This document shows, piece by piece, positions 1 through 6,123 of a DNA stretch of 48,331 bases (within the stretch, counting starts at the first letter, position 1; every line of letters begins with the position of its first letter). This DNA is from a virus. The stretch is from positions 1 to 48,331 of the IMG/VR virus record IMGVR_UViG_3300046524_000098; one strand, written 5' to 3'. A program made the translations under genes and the position numbers. Below the pieces are notes generated by a model. It worked only from the letters and a program-made list of their open reading frames with translations. It did not search any database and was not told where the DNA came from.

Positions 1-429
1 ATGCCCCGGCCACGATAGCCCCAATTTAGCCTATCCCCCCGGTCATTGAGGATTTCTATGGCAACTTTGACAGGCCAAAGGTAGGAACAATGCAGATATT
101 GCAATGGACCAGGCCTAGTGTTGGTATATCACAACACTCTACCTACCTGCCTCATATATGAGCAGTCCACACGGTACTAGATGCTTCGAACTCTTATTCT
201 TATAAGGTTAGAGTGTTCTTATATCGTTATGCACTGATAGTCCTACTGTAGTCCTCAGTCACGACTGGTAGAACTATAGAAGTCTGCACTGTATGTCTCA
301 CTGGGACTAGCACTGTAGATGCACTGGCCTACTTAGCTCTAGACCTAATGGAATAGATAAGATTAGACAGGCCTACGTTAAGGAGGACTAGGCCAAAGAG
401 GAACAATACCGGGTTAGCTATTACCATAT
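1..429. other. non-coding terminal region, probable packaging/late-control DNA
   Basis: No convincing reading frame is seen on either strand. The stretch is clearly richer in A+T than the rest of the window. It holds a stem-loop (AGTGTTG/CAACACT, 117-138), a perfect 12-bp palindrome (CTCATATATGAG, 151-162), the inverted repeat CAGTC-AC-GACTG (256-267), four GCACTG words (231-326) and an imperfect direct repeat AGGCCAAAG..AGGAACAAT (72-91 and 391-409). It lies downstream of the HNH gene and, if the genome is circularised, upstream of terS. HK97-like phages carry cos at this place, so I infer terminase recognition sites; the cos cut itself is not identified. Confidence 0.5.
231..326. repeat. 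cluster of four GCACTG repeats
   Basis: GCACTG occurs at 231-236, 286-291, 310-315 and 321-326, three of the four followed by TA or AT. Related ACTGTAG words lie at 245-251 and 312-318. The spacing is irregular (55, 24, 11 bases), so these are not classical iterons. Their position between the HNH gene and (across the ends) terS makes terminase-binding repeats a reasonable guess, but function is unproven. Confidence 0.35.
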
Positions 430-735
430 CTACCTATTCCAATGATGGTGACTAGAGGTAGGTAATCCATCCTCTGTACTACCAGACTTAAGAACATAGC
501 CTCTATCTAAGGCTGTCTTTAGGTTATGGCATGGATAACAGAGTAGCTGTAGGTTACTATCATCATTAGACCCACCATGTTCTAATGGCTTGATATGGTC
601 TACTTCACCTACTCTAATAACTGTAGAGCAATGTCTACATTTATAACCATCTCTAAGCCTAATACGCTTACGCTGCTCTATCCCTGCTCTACCTTGGATA
701 CGGCTATGCCTAATCGGATTACCTTTATTATTCAT
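430..735 (-). CDS. HNH endonuclease, packaging-associated type
   Basis: A 101-residue protein with a classical HNH fold. A CxxC pair (CRHC, about residues 33-36) is followed by the signature VDHIKPLEHGG (about 45-55), an N-rich helix and a second CxxC-like pair (LLCYPCHNLK). Small HNH proteins of this type next to terS/terL in HK97-like phages are needed together with terminase for cos cleavage and DNA packaging; that is family knowledge. Here terS is the next minus-strand gene if the window ends are joined. The ATG at 735 has a modest upstream TAGGAT. A free-standing homing endonuclease is the alternative, less likely given the position. The DNA around it is AT-richer than the rest. Confidence 0.85.
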   Translation of the reverse strand: MNNKGNPIRHSRIQGRAGIEQRKRIRLRDGYKCRHCSTVIRVGEVDHIKPLEHGGSNDDSNLQLLCYPCHNLKTALDRGYVLKSGSTEDGLPTSSHHHWNR

Positions 736-991
736 TATCGATAATCCTATTAGAGTACTCTGTCTCCTCGTCGCTGCGCTCCTCGGATAGAACTATCGGG
801 AGGCTACTAGGAGTTTATTAAGAGATTGAATTAAATGGGCAGGCCGCTTCCTGCCGGGGAGTGCTGCGGGCCACTCTACCGCACGGATAGGATTCGTTCC
901 TACCAAGTCTGTGCAGTGTTTTACATCGTGAAATGTGGCCCGTAACCCATTGATTTTATTGGATGTGCGTACGGGCCTTTCGGGCTGGTCC
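736..991. other. intergenic region between integrase-like gene and HNH gene
   Basis: No gene seen. It contains a perfect 12-bp palindrome ATTATCGATAAT (734-745) over the HNH start, a stem-loop GGCAGG/CCTGCC near 839-856, and an 8-bp inverted repeat GGCCCGTA (937-944) / TACGGGCC (970-977) just downstream of the integrase-like stop. The last could act as a terminator or a remnant attachment region; it lacks a T run on the minus strand. Confidence 0.4.
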
Positions 992-1891
992 TCAGTCCTG
1001 GGAAACCGGCTTAACGTACCTCTGGAGCGAGGCTAGGGACTTATGGCCGGTCATATTCCAGACCCTCTCAAGTGGGTACTGCTCCAATAGCCTGTGTATT
1101 GCCTCGTGTCGAATGTCGCCCATTTTGAGATTGGCTAGGCCTGTCTTTTTTATTAAGCGGCTCGTGGACACTTTGAGAGTGTTGTCTTTAAGTCCGTCGA
1201 ATATTAGGCCTGAATCTTTCGGCCCGCGAGCAAGTAGCATCGTTTTAATTCTTTCAGACATCGGGATTATACGAGGGCCGTGCTTCCCATTAAGGCGTAT
1301 CTCTCCTTCATTCAAATAGATATTACTCCAGTCGAGAGATAGCATATCGGAAACTTCTAAAGCCGCGTCGAATGCGAGGATTATAGCGGGGGCTAGGTAG
1401 TCGCTCTTCGTTTGATTGGCCGCATTAATTAGAGTGTCTTCCTCATAAGCCGTAACTCTCCTAGAGCGTAGGTCCGACTCGTCAGAATAAGAGGCTGTTA
1501 CCGGGTTCTGAGGGATGCGTACACCCAGCCACTTACGCGAGTGTTCTATTATTTCTTCTAAAGTATCTGATAGCCCTAAGTCGCACACAGGCCGGACTCT
1601 CTCCGGAGTAAGTGCCTTTACTGGGACATCGGCTATTCCGGCCTGCACGATAGCAGCTAAGGTCTCTCGGACCGGCTCTGTATCGTGGTGCGTCTTATAG
1701 GCCTCTGTTATCTCACGCAAGGTAGGCGAGTACACAGGAACCGGGGGCCTAGCCCGGAGCCGCTGCTCCTCTAGCTTCGCCCAGGCTACCGCGTCCTCCC
1801 GCGTAGGGAAGCTCCCGGATACGGGAACGTGTCCCGTTAGCCGAATCTTGGCCTGCCACATCCCAGTGTCCCGCTGGGTAATTGTTGCCAC
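992..1891 (-). CDS. tyrosine recombinase (phage integrase family), catalytically degenerate
   Basis: A 299-residue protein with phage integrase architecture: N-terminal arm-binding-like segment (1-65), core-binding region (70-150) and catalytic domain (150-299). The C-terminal motif TGHKSLASLQRYVKP gives box H283 and the nucleophile Y292, and R261 sits in DIRHEA. Two conserved residues appear lost. In the position of arginine I (usual TGLRxSELL) it reads AALEVSDML, so E179 replaces Arg. In the HxxR box the His is G258 (MGDIR). The catalytic Lys may be K203. The family joins attP to attB; loss of Arg I normally abolishes cleavage. Start GTG at 1891 with SD GGAGGG. It could be a dead integrase, a DNA-binding relic or a diverged resolvase. 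Confidence 0.8.
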   Translation of the reverse strand: MATITQRDTGMWQAKIRLTGHVPVSGSFPTREDAVAWAKLEEQRLRARPPVPVYSPTLREITEAYKTHHDTEPVRETLAAIVQAGIADVPVKALTPERVRPVCDLGLSDTLEEIIEHSRKWLGVRIPQNPVTASYSDESDLRSRRVTAYEEDTLINAANQTKSDYLAPAIILAFDAALEVSDMLSLDWSNIYLNEGEIRLNGKHGPRIIPMSERIKTMLLARGPKDSGLIFDGLKDNTLKVSTSRLIKKTGLANLKMGDIRHEAIHRLLEQYPLERVWNMTGHKSLASLQRYVKPVSQD

Positions 1892-1903
1892 TAATCCCTC
1901 CTC

Positions 1904-1938
1904 ATATTGTGTGTGTGCGTGTGCGTGGATGCGCGCGA
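1904..1938. repeat. alternating purine-pyrimidine tract, Z-DNA-prone
   Basis: The sequence between the integrase-like promoter and its ribosome site is an almost unbroken run of TG/CG alternations (GTGTGTGTGCGTGTGCG followed by GCGCGCG). Such tracts can adopt Z-DNA under negative supercoiling. Here it would lie in the 5' leader of the recombinase transcript. No function is shown. Confidence 0.4.
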
Positions 1939-1967
1939 ATCTAGCCTATTCTGTCCCGGACCGTCAA
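1938..1967 (-). promoter_or_regulatory. putative sigma70-like promoter for the integrase-like gene and rightmost late genes
   Basis: On the minus strand TTGACG (1967-1962) is followed after 17-18 bases by CTAGAT/TAGATT (about 1944-1938). The -35 is preceded by GAAAATTGTTGAC (1975-1963), the same 13 bases found in the divergent early promoter at 2133-2145. The motif ATAGGCTA (1949-1942) overlaps the -10 region. The start codon is about 47 bases downstream. Confidence 0.5.
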
Positions 1968-2107
1968 CAATTTTCTTTCAGGTACTACAAAAATGCTACA
2001 TCGTGGTAACGAGTCCTTGGAAGATGTAAGCAAACGATACAATTCGTGCGTTCCCAGTGCATGTATGGCAGGCCGCACAGGCTAGAACCCAAGCGCAGCA
2101 ACGGTCC

Positions 2108-2122
2108 TACAAATAATTTGTA
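2108..2122. promoter_or_regulatory. inverted repeat upstream of early promoter
   Basis: Perfect inverted repeat TACAAA-TAA-TTTGTA located about 20 bases upstream of the early -35 box. It has the size of a dimeric repressor or activator site. No cognate regulator is recognised in the window. Confidence 0.4.
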
Positions 2123-2140
2123 CATACCTTATGAAAATTG

Positions 2141-2169
2141 TTGACACCCTTAGTGTCCCCGCGTACATT
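2141..2169 (+). promoter_or_regulatory. early sigma70-like promoter with embedded operator
   Basis: TTGACA (2141-2146), a 17-base spacer, then TACATT (2164-2169): a good host sigma70 match. Within it lies the inverted repeat GACAC-CCTTA-GTGTC (2143-2157), so a bound dimer would block the promoter. It is preceded by GAAAATTGTTGAC, shared in inverted orientation with the integrase-like promoter. It faces the whole plus-strand early operon and is the best candidate for the switch of lytic development. Confidence 0.6.
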
Positions 2170-2175
2170 ACGTTC

Positions 2176-2552
2176 ATGGCAGCGAAACACAGCGAGCCAG
2201 GAAGTAGAAGCGAAGCAGGACAGCAGCACCGCAGATGGTTACGGCCTACCAGCCCAGCGCAACGGGATAAAGTGTCGGAGTCGGGGAGAGCAGTCCCAAG
2301 GGTAAGTTGCCGAGGGAAACCAAGCCGATGATTAGGATAAGGGGCGCAGATGGGTACACCGTGAGGTGTTGCCGGAGCCCGAACCTAATCACGAACCACG
2401 GTTCGTTAAGTAGCCTGATACGATACAGGCCGCTTACTTAACCGTAGTGTAGAACCTGAGAATTGTACGATGAATACCCAGCAGCAAGAACCGGCCGCAG
2501 AGCCTTTCCCGCAGCAGACGCAACGTAACTAGCACGAGCAACAATCCACCCC
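2176..2552 (+). ncRNA. structured leader RNA or small RNA of the early operon
   Basis: About 375 transcribed bases without a convincing gene. Visible structures are: ACACC-GTGA-GGTGT (2356-2369), a hairpin capped by a GNRA tetraloop; ATTAGG (2331-2336) pairing with CCTAAT (2384-2389) around it; ACGAAC-CACG-GTTCGT (2391-2406); and a long stem GTTAAGTAGCCTG (2405-2417) closing on CAGGC and TACTTAAC (2426-2442) with a CGCT bulge. CGAACC at 2380-2385 could pair alternatively with GGTTCG (2400-2405). A 20-codon frame at 2470-2532 lacks a ribosome site, and a 51-codon frame from 2176 would have to be leaderless. Roles could be antitermination, attenuation or a trans-acting RNA. Confidence 0.45.
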
Positions 2553-2816
2553 ATGAAAAATAAACTGTACTTCTCCCTCGCTCGTAACGATGGACAGCCG
2601 GACCTGAAGATGTTCGATGTTGTTTGTACGCTGGCCGGGTACGCCTACCAGTGCTTCAATGCAGAAGGCGGGCAGGATGAAGCAGGCGTCTTTATGGAAT
2701 TGGACGTGCAGTACGTAGGCCCGGTCGGCTACGAGGAGCAGAGTGCAGCGCTGTTAGCTATGGCCTTGGGGCAAGCCGACATCCGGACCCCGAGGCGCGC
2801 GTTTATTTTTGCCTAG
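2553..2816 (+). CDS. hypothetical early protein
   Basis: An 87-residue acidic protein starting MKNKLYFSLARNDGQPD. I do not recognise a family. The first gene after the structured leader, it has no strong Shine-Dalgarno, so its translation may depend on the leader. Being first in the early operon it would be made at once after infection, the usual place for host-takeover proteins. That is inference from position only. Confidence 0.6.
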   Translation: MKNKLYFSLARNDGQPDLKMFDVVCTLAGYAYQCFNAEGGQDEAGVFMELDVQYVGPVGYEEQSAALLAMALGQADIRTPRRAFIFA

Positions 2817-2890
2817 AAAGTTCGGAATACTACGGAGAACCTGAGCAGGGCGTCTCCTGTAACAGTTAGAAACATACCTTTTTACCGTTT

Positions 2891-2918
2891 GCCCGCCTCC
2901 GAGCGGGCTTTTTCTTTT
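2891..2918 (+). terminator. intrinsic terminator inside the early operon
   Basis: GCCCGC (2891-2896), loop CTCCGA, GCGGGC (2903-2908) followed by TTTTTCTTTT. This is a textbook rho-independent terminator lying between the first and second early genes, so expression beyond it requires partial readthrough, antitermination or another promoter. Confidence 0.75.
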
Positions 2919-2930
2919 GGAGCGTCCCGA

Positions 2931-3272
2931 ATGAAATACGTAGCCGAATTCGTCCAAGCCGTGGCCCTCGTCCAGAACCACTACGGCGCGGAAGCAGCCG
3001 AGAAGGTCTTTGGAAAGTTGTTCAGCGAGGAGGCAGCTACTCCCGCAGTCCTCTCCCGTGCGGACCTGCACAAGCAGCTTAACGAGAAGGTGGGCCGGTA
3101 CGTGTACTTCTCGGACCTGCACGCAGCTACCGCGCAAGTGGGCAAGCCGTATCCGGGATGCGCCCACGCCGTCCCGTGGATTAAGGCCTTCCGTGAGTCT
3201 AGCGGCTTCGGTCTGAAGGAGAGCAAGGACGCATTCGACTTCCTCCGCGCTAACCCGAGCCTCTGCGAGTAA
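2931..3272 (+). CDS. protein with ribosomal L7/L12 C-terminal-like domain
   Basis: A 113-residue protein. Its C-terminal part, about residues 83-107, reads VPWIKAFRESSGFGLKESKD and closely follows the L7/L12 C-terminal signature (VIKAVRExTGLGLKEAKD). In ribosomes that domain recruits translation GTPases (EF-Tu, EF-G, IF2). The N-terminal 70 residues, with an AEKVFGKLFSEEA helix, are not recognised. The start is set at 2931, preceded by TTGGAG; an in-frame codon at 2889 lies inside the terminator hairpin and is less likely. As an early phage gene it might compete for or recruit translation factors, but the domain also occurs as a general protein-binding module. Confidence 0.65.
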   Translation: MKYVAEFVQAVALVQNHYGAEAAEKVFGKLFSEEAATPAVLSRADLHKQLNEKVGRYVYFSDLHAATAQVGKPYPGCAHAVPWIKAFRESSGFGLKESKDAFDFLRANPSLCE

Positions 3273-3323
3273 GCAGCGCAGCAAACAGACATCTTTCTAC
3301 CCAAGACAAATAGGACTACTACC

Positions 3324-3512
3324 ATGCAAGCAAACAAGCAAGCCGCCCGCACTCCCCGCGAAACCCGCCGCGAATTCGACATCGAACGGAAGCACACGGC
3401 GGGACAATTCCTCCGGGCACATCCGGAAGCACTCAAGGCCGTTAAGGCCCACAGCAAGGAAGCAGAGGACAGCTTCTCGATTGCAAAACGCTTCCGTGTG
3501 GCAGGTGCATAA
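3324..3512 (+). CDS. hypothetical small basic protein
   Basis: A 62-residue, highly charged, probably helical protein (RREFDIERKHTAGQFLRAHP). No family recognised. It is preceded by ATAGGACTACTAC one base before the ATG. Exactly the same 13 bases sit one base before the start of the HNH gene at 13470, so the element is a shared initiation or promoter signal. Confidence 0.6.
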   Translation: MQANKQAARTPRETRREFDIERKHTAGQFLRAHPEALKAVKAHSKEAEDSFSIAKRFRVAGA

Positions 3513-3513
3513 C

Positions 3514-3771
3514 ATGGTCCGAATCATCCGAGGCGCGGCCCCTAGCATTACCGAGAAGGTAATCCAGTCCGCAGCGTGCAAGCTCACGATGGAAGTCCTG
3601 AAGAAGATTGCAGCGCGGGCCGAGAAGCACGGCTTACTAGTCCAGTGGCAGCACGGCTACCCGTACATCGATGGACACAGAGCCGACCGCTGGCAGGAAC
3701 TCAGCAGCAAGGCCGGTAGCCGTGGGCGGGACCAGCGCTTCCAAGGCTGTTTTATTGCGACCTCAAGTTAA
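3514..3771 (+). CDS. hypothetical early protein
   Basis: An 85-residue protein (MVRIIRGAAPSITEKVIQSA) whose ATG follows the previous stop by one base, implying translational coupling. The start at 3514 is preferred over an in-frame codon at 3481 inside the upstream gene. C-terminal half rich in aromatic and basic residues (WQHGYPYIDGHRADRW). Function unknown. Confidence 0.6.
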   Translation: MVRIIRGAAPSITEKVIQSAACKLTMEVLKKIAARAEKHGLLVQWQHGYPYIDGHRADRWQELSSKAGSRGRDQRFQGCFIATSS

Positions 3772-3780
3772 GGAGTCCTC

Positions 3781-3864
3781 ATGGGCAAGCCTGTAAAAGA
3801 TATGACCCCGGCAGAGTTCGCAGCGTACGTGCTGGGCCTTAAGCCGCTCCCGAAACTGTACTAA
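3781..3864 (+). CDS. very small protein, 27 residues
   Basis: ATG at 3781 preceded by a strong AAGGAG and encoding MGKPVKDMTPAEFAAYVLGL plus seven residues. The ribosome site and tight fit between neighbours (9 bases after the previous stop, 2 bases before the next start) support real translation. Function unknown. Confidence 0.55.
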   Translation: MGKPVKDMTPAEFAAYVLGLKPLPKLY

Positions 3865-3866
3865 TC

Positions 3867-4037
3867 ATGGCGTACCTCTGGGCGGTACTCGCGGTAATCG
3901 CTGCGGCTGTCCTCATGCGTGCGGCCTACCAGCTAGGCAAGGAAGACGGCGAGGAGTCGGGCTTCGAGAACGGATACAAATTCGCGCGGATTCGCGCACT
4001 TCAATACGGAGATTATGAAAATGGACAAGCAAGTTAA
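3867..4037 (+). CDS. small membrane protein
   Basis: 56 residues. The N-terminus MAYLWAVLAVIAAAVLMRAA is a single hydrophobic segment (about residues 3-18), followed by a charged cytoplasmic or periplasmic tail. Overlaps the next gene by 23 bases. No family recognised. It could be an inner-membrane early protein, for example for exclusion, but nothing in the sequence proves that. Confidence 0.55.
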   Translation: MAYLWAVLAVIAAAVLMRAAYQLGKEDGEESGFENGYKFARIRALQYGDYENGQAS

Positions 4038-4602
4038 GGCAGGCGACAAGGTTAAGGCTACGGAGAAGGCTAAGGGCTGGTCGGACATTACTCCGGGTAA
4101 CGTGTACGAAGTACACAGCGTGATAGGCGATACCGTACGGATTCGGGATGATGTCTCGGACCTTAACGTCCTGACAAAGGACGAGTACGAGCTTGTCCCG
4201 CAGCCGCAGGAGTTCAAGGCCGGAGACCGCGTGCGTATTGTCAAGAAGGTAGACCTCGCGGGCTTCTTCTGGAATGACGCCGAGATGAATCCCCTTATTG
4301 GGAAGCTGGGTACGGTCGAGTACGAGGCCTACGGGAACGGGGCCTATTCGGTTTCCGTAGACGGGGAATCCTACGCGTTCTGCTACTTGCCCGAGTCGCT
4401 GGAGCTTGTCACGGAAGAAGCGCAGCCCGAGCAGGACATCTACCTTATCTCCGGGTTCGCCTCCGAGTTCCCGACTCTCGAAGCAGCGGAGGAGCACCTT
4501 ACGAGCGGCTACGGCCTGCACGGCGAGGAGTACCGCATTGCGAAGCTGGTTAAGACGGTCCGGGTCTCGCGCGTTACCACTACCACGCTGGAGGCGGTAT
4601 GA
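4015..4602 (+). CDS. tandem SH3/KOW-like domain protein
   Basis: 195 residues. Two related modules are visible: VKAGDKVKATEKAKGW (about 7-60) and FKAGDRVRIVKKVDLAGFFW (about 68-130), each a small beta-barrel-type segment that begins [VF]KAGD[KR]V and ends near YELV or LELV. A third, less similar region follows (EQDIYLISGF...). The same motif starts the genes at 4599 and 4813, so this is a locally duplicated family. SH3/KOW-like barrels bind RNA, DNA or proteins (NusG, ribosomal proteins). The start ATG 4015 follows GGAG; MDKQ at 4021 is an alternative. Exact function unknown. Confidence 0.65.
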   Translation: MKMDKQVKAGDKVKATEKAKGWSDITPGNVYEVHSVIGDTVRIRDDVSDLNVLTKDEYELVPQPQEFKAGDRVRIVKKVDLAGFFWNDAEMNPLIGKLGTVEYEAYGNGAYSVSVDGESYAFCYLPESLELVTEEAQPEQDIYLISGFASEFPTLEAAEEHLTSGYGLHGEEYRIAKLVKTVRVSRVTTTTLEAV

Positions 4603-4793
4603 ACGAGTTCCGCACATTCCAGCTAGGCGCAAAGGTGCGCTGTATTAGCTCCTCGGAGTCCCTGCCTACGAAAGTGGGCCGCTTGTACACGGTCTCGGGC
4701 GTCTACGACAATCCGAACATCGGGCTATCGTTCCGCTTCAAAGAACTTCCGGAAGGCTGGTACAAGGTCTCCCGCTTCAAACTCGCACAGTAA
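4599..4793 (+). CDS. single SH3/KOW-like domain protein
   Basis: 64 residues beginning MNEFRTFQLGAKVRCIS, a single copy of the barrel module present twice in the preceding gene (QLGAKVRC corresponds to KAGDKVKA; VGRLYTVSGVYDN to the middle strand). ATGA overlap with the upstream stop gives translational coupling. Function unknown; same family as its neighbours. Confidence 0.6.
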   Translation: MNEFRTFQLGAKVRCISSSESLPTKVGRLYTVSGVYDNPNIGLSFRFKELPEGWYKVSRFKLAQ

Positions 4794-4812
4794 AAACCAC
4801 ACAAGGATACAC

Positions 4813-5193
4813 ATGGAAAAGGCATTCAAGGCAGGCGATAAGGTCCGCTGTATCAAGTCGCAGGGCTGGTACGGCATTACCGAGGGTCAGGAGTACACGG
4901 TCCTCGCTGTGGACGGGCGGGGCGTTCGTATCAGGGGCGACTCCGGGGACTGCAACACGCCGATGGCGCGCCGCTTCGAACTCGTAGAGAAGCAGCAGCA
5001 CACTATTACCGTGCGCTACCCGAACGGCGGGCAGGGCGTTACGCTGTACTTCGACAGCGAGCAGGCAGCACGGGAGTACGTGCGAGATGATGGACAACTC
5101 GACTACAGCTACGAACTCCGCGCCGTCCCGGCCCCTACGGTCCTCCGCGTTACGGAGACTACGACTATCGTCCGCGAGGTCTCCGAGGTTTGA
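4813..5193 (+). CDS. SH3/KOW-like domain protein with C-terminal extension
   Basis: 126 residues. Residues 4-60 (FKAGDKVRCIKSQGWYGITE) match the module of the two upstream genes, including a GW[YS].IT.G element, so the three genes arose by duplication. The C-terminal half (TITVRYPNGGQGVTLYFDSE) is different and resembles the EEYRIAKLVKT tail of the 4015 gene only in composition. Preceded by AAGGAT. Function unknown. Confidence 0.6.
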   Translation: MEKAFKAGDKVRCIKSQGWYGITEGQEYTVLAVDGRGVRIRGDSGDCNTPMARRFELVEKQQHTITVRYPNGGQGVTLYFDSEQAAREYVRDDGQLDYSYELRAVPAPTVLRVTETTTIVREVSEV

Positions 5194-5278
5194 TCCTCGC
5201 AATTTGTAGCCCGCTTTTCTTCCTTGCTGTACCCGTACTTCTCTCCGTTCAAATCACTTGTAAATTAAGGACTCCGCA

Positions 5279-5662
5279 ATGACCCAAATTGAAAAACTCC
5301 GCGCACGTATCGAAGCAGACACGGCGAAGCTCGCAGAACTCGAAGCAGCCCAGAAGGCAGCGGACGCAATGCAGAACCTTTCGCAGGGTGACACGGTGCA
5401 GTTTATGTACGGCCGGGGCGAGACCCGCAAGCAGTACACGGGCACGGTGCGCGCAGTCTTCGAGACGGACAAGGGCAAGCGCGTAAAGATTTTGGCCGGC
5501 GAGGGCGCAGACGAGGAGATTTACGTTATCGAGCCGTCCGCAATTGTGGGCGTGGGCGAAGCCGAGCAGCTTACCGCGTCGCAAACCGGCCTTACCGGGA
5601 CGCTTGGCCCCGCACTGGACCCGCTCGTAGCTGCTGCTGATCCGCTCGCAGCGATTAACTAA
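5279..5662 (+). CDS. coiled-coil plus SH3-like protein with SSB-like C-terminal tail
   Basis: 127 residues: an N-terminal coiled coil (IEKLRARIEADTAKLAELEA, 4-30), an SH3/KOW-like middle (SQGDTVQFMYGRGETRKQYTG, about 35-90) and a low-complexity tail ending AAADPLAAIN. The putative ssDNA-binding protein at 13890 ends AAADPLAAIG. C-terminal tips of SSB proteins dock replication partners, so both proteins may bind the same phage protein. SD AAGGA upstream of the ATG. Function not known. Confidence 0.6.
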   Translation: MTQIEKLRARIEADTAKLAELEAAQKAADAMQNLSQGDTVQFMYGRGETRKQYTGTVRAVFETDKGKRVKILAGEGADEEIYVIEPSAIVGVGEAEQLTASQTGLTGTLGPALDPLVAAADPLAAIN

Positions 5663-5829
5663 TGCGCGTAAGGGTGCATATGCGGGACTTCACGCACGCC
5701 GATTTTCAAAGCGTGCAGGAGGTCTGCCACGGGTTTGAGGAGATTGTCCTCAAGGACCGCGAATACGACGAAATAGCACGCGTTAAAAACTACGACATCC
5801 AATCAATCGAAGTCCGTCCGGATTATTAA
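5662..5829 (+). CDS. hypothetical protein, 55 residues
   Basis: Starts on a TAATG overlap with the preceding stop and encodes MRVRVHMRDFTHADFQSVQE and a further 35 residues ending EVRPDY. The overlap supports coupled translation. No family recognised. Confidence 0.5.
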   Translation: MRVRVHMRDFTHADFQSVQEVCHGFEEIVLKDREYDEIARVKNYDIQSIEVRPDY

Positions 5830-5839
5830 GGAAAAGACC

Positions 5840-6121
5840 ATGCACCAAGTAACCGCAGCAGTCCTCGCAGCTATCGCCTCCCTCCGTAACGTGGGTATCA
5901 AGGTCCGTGCCCGTGTGGTGGAGATGCACGTAGCGAACCTGGGCGCAATTATCGACCGGGCTAAGACCGACTTCTCCGCAGCGCTGGAAGCGAAGCAGAA
6001 GGCCCTAGACCTGTACGCCTTCGCCTGCAAGGAGATTAACGAGGCGGACGCGAAAATCCGCGAGGCGCAATTGTTCGCCAAGGCGGAAGCAGCGAAGCAC
6101 GGCGCGACTATCGAGGTCTGA
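5840..6121 (+). CDS. hypothetical helical protein
   Basis: 93 residues, alanine-rich and predicted helical throughout (MHQVTAAVLAAIASLRNVGI; AALEAKQKALDLYAFACKEI). SD AAGGA at a normal distance. No catalytic motif or membrane segment. It resembles small coiled-coil phage proteins in composition only. Confidence 0.6.
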   Translation: MHQVTAAVLAAIASLRNVGIKVRARVVEMHVANLGAIIDRAKTDFSAALEAKQKALDLYAFACKEINEADAKIREAQLFAKAEAAKHGATIEV

Positions 6122-6123
6122 GG

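Noticed and set aside
937-977. Inverted repeat resembling a tRNA acceptor or attP
   Set aside because: Arms are only 25 bases apart, there is no T-loop or anticodon arm, and no second att-like copy is seen in the window.
2131-2331. 66-codon plus-strand frame in the early leader
   Set aside because: Its ATG lies upstream of the predicted transcription start, the product has no recognisable pattern, and the region shows RNA structure instead.
2470-2532. 20-codon frame encoding MNTQQQEPAAEPFPQQTQRN
   Set aside because: No Shine-Dalgarno and no coupling to neighbours; could be a leader peptide but not supportable.
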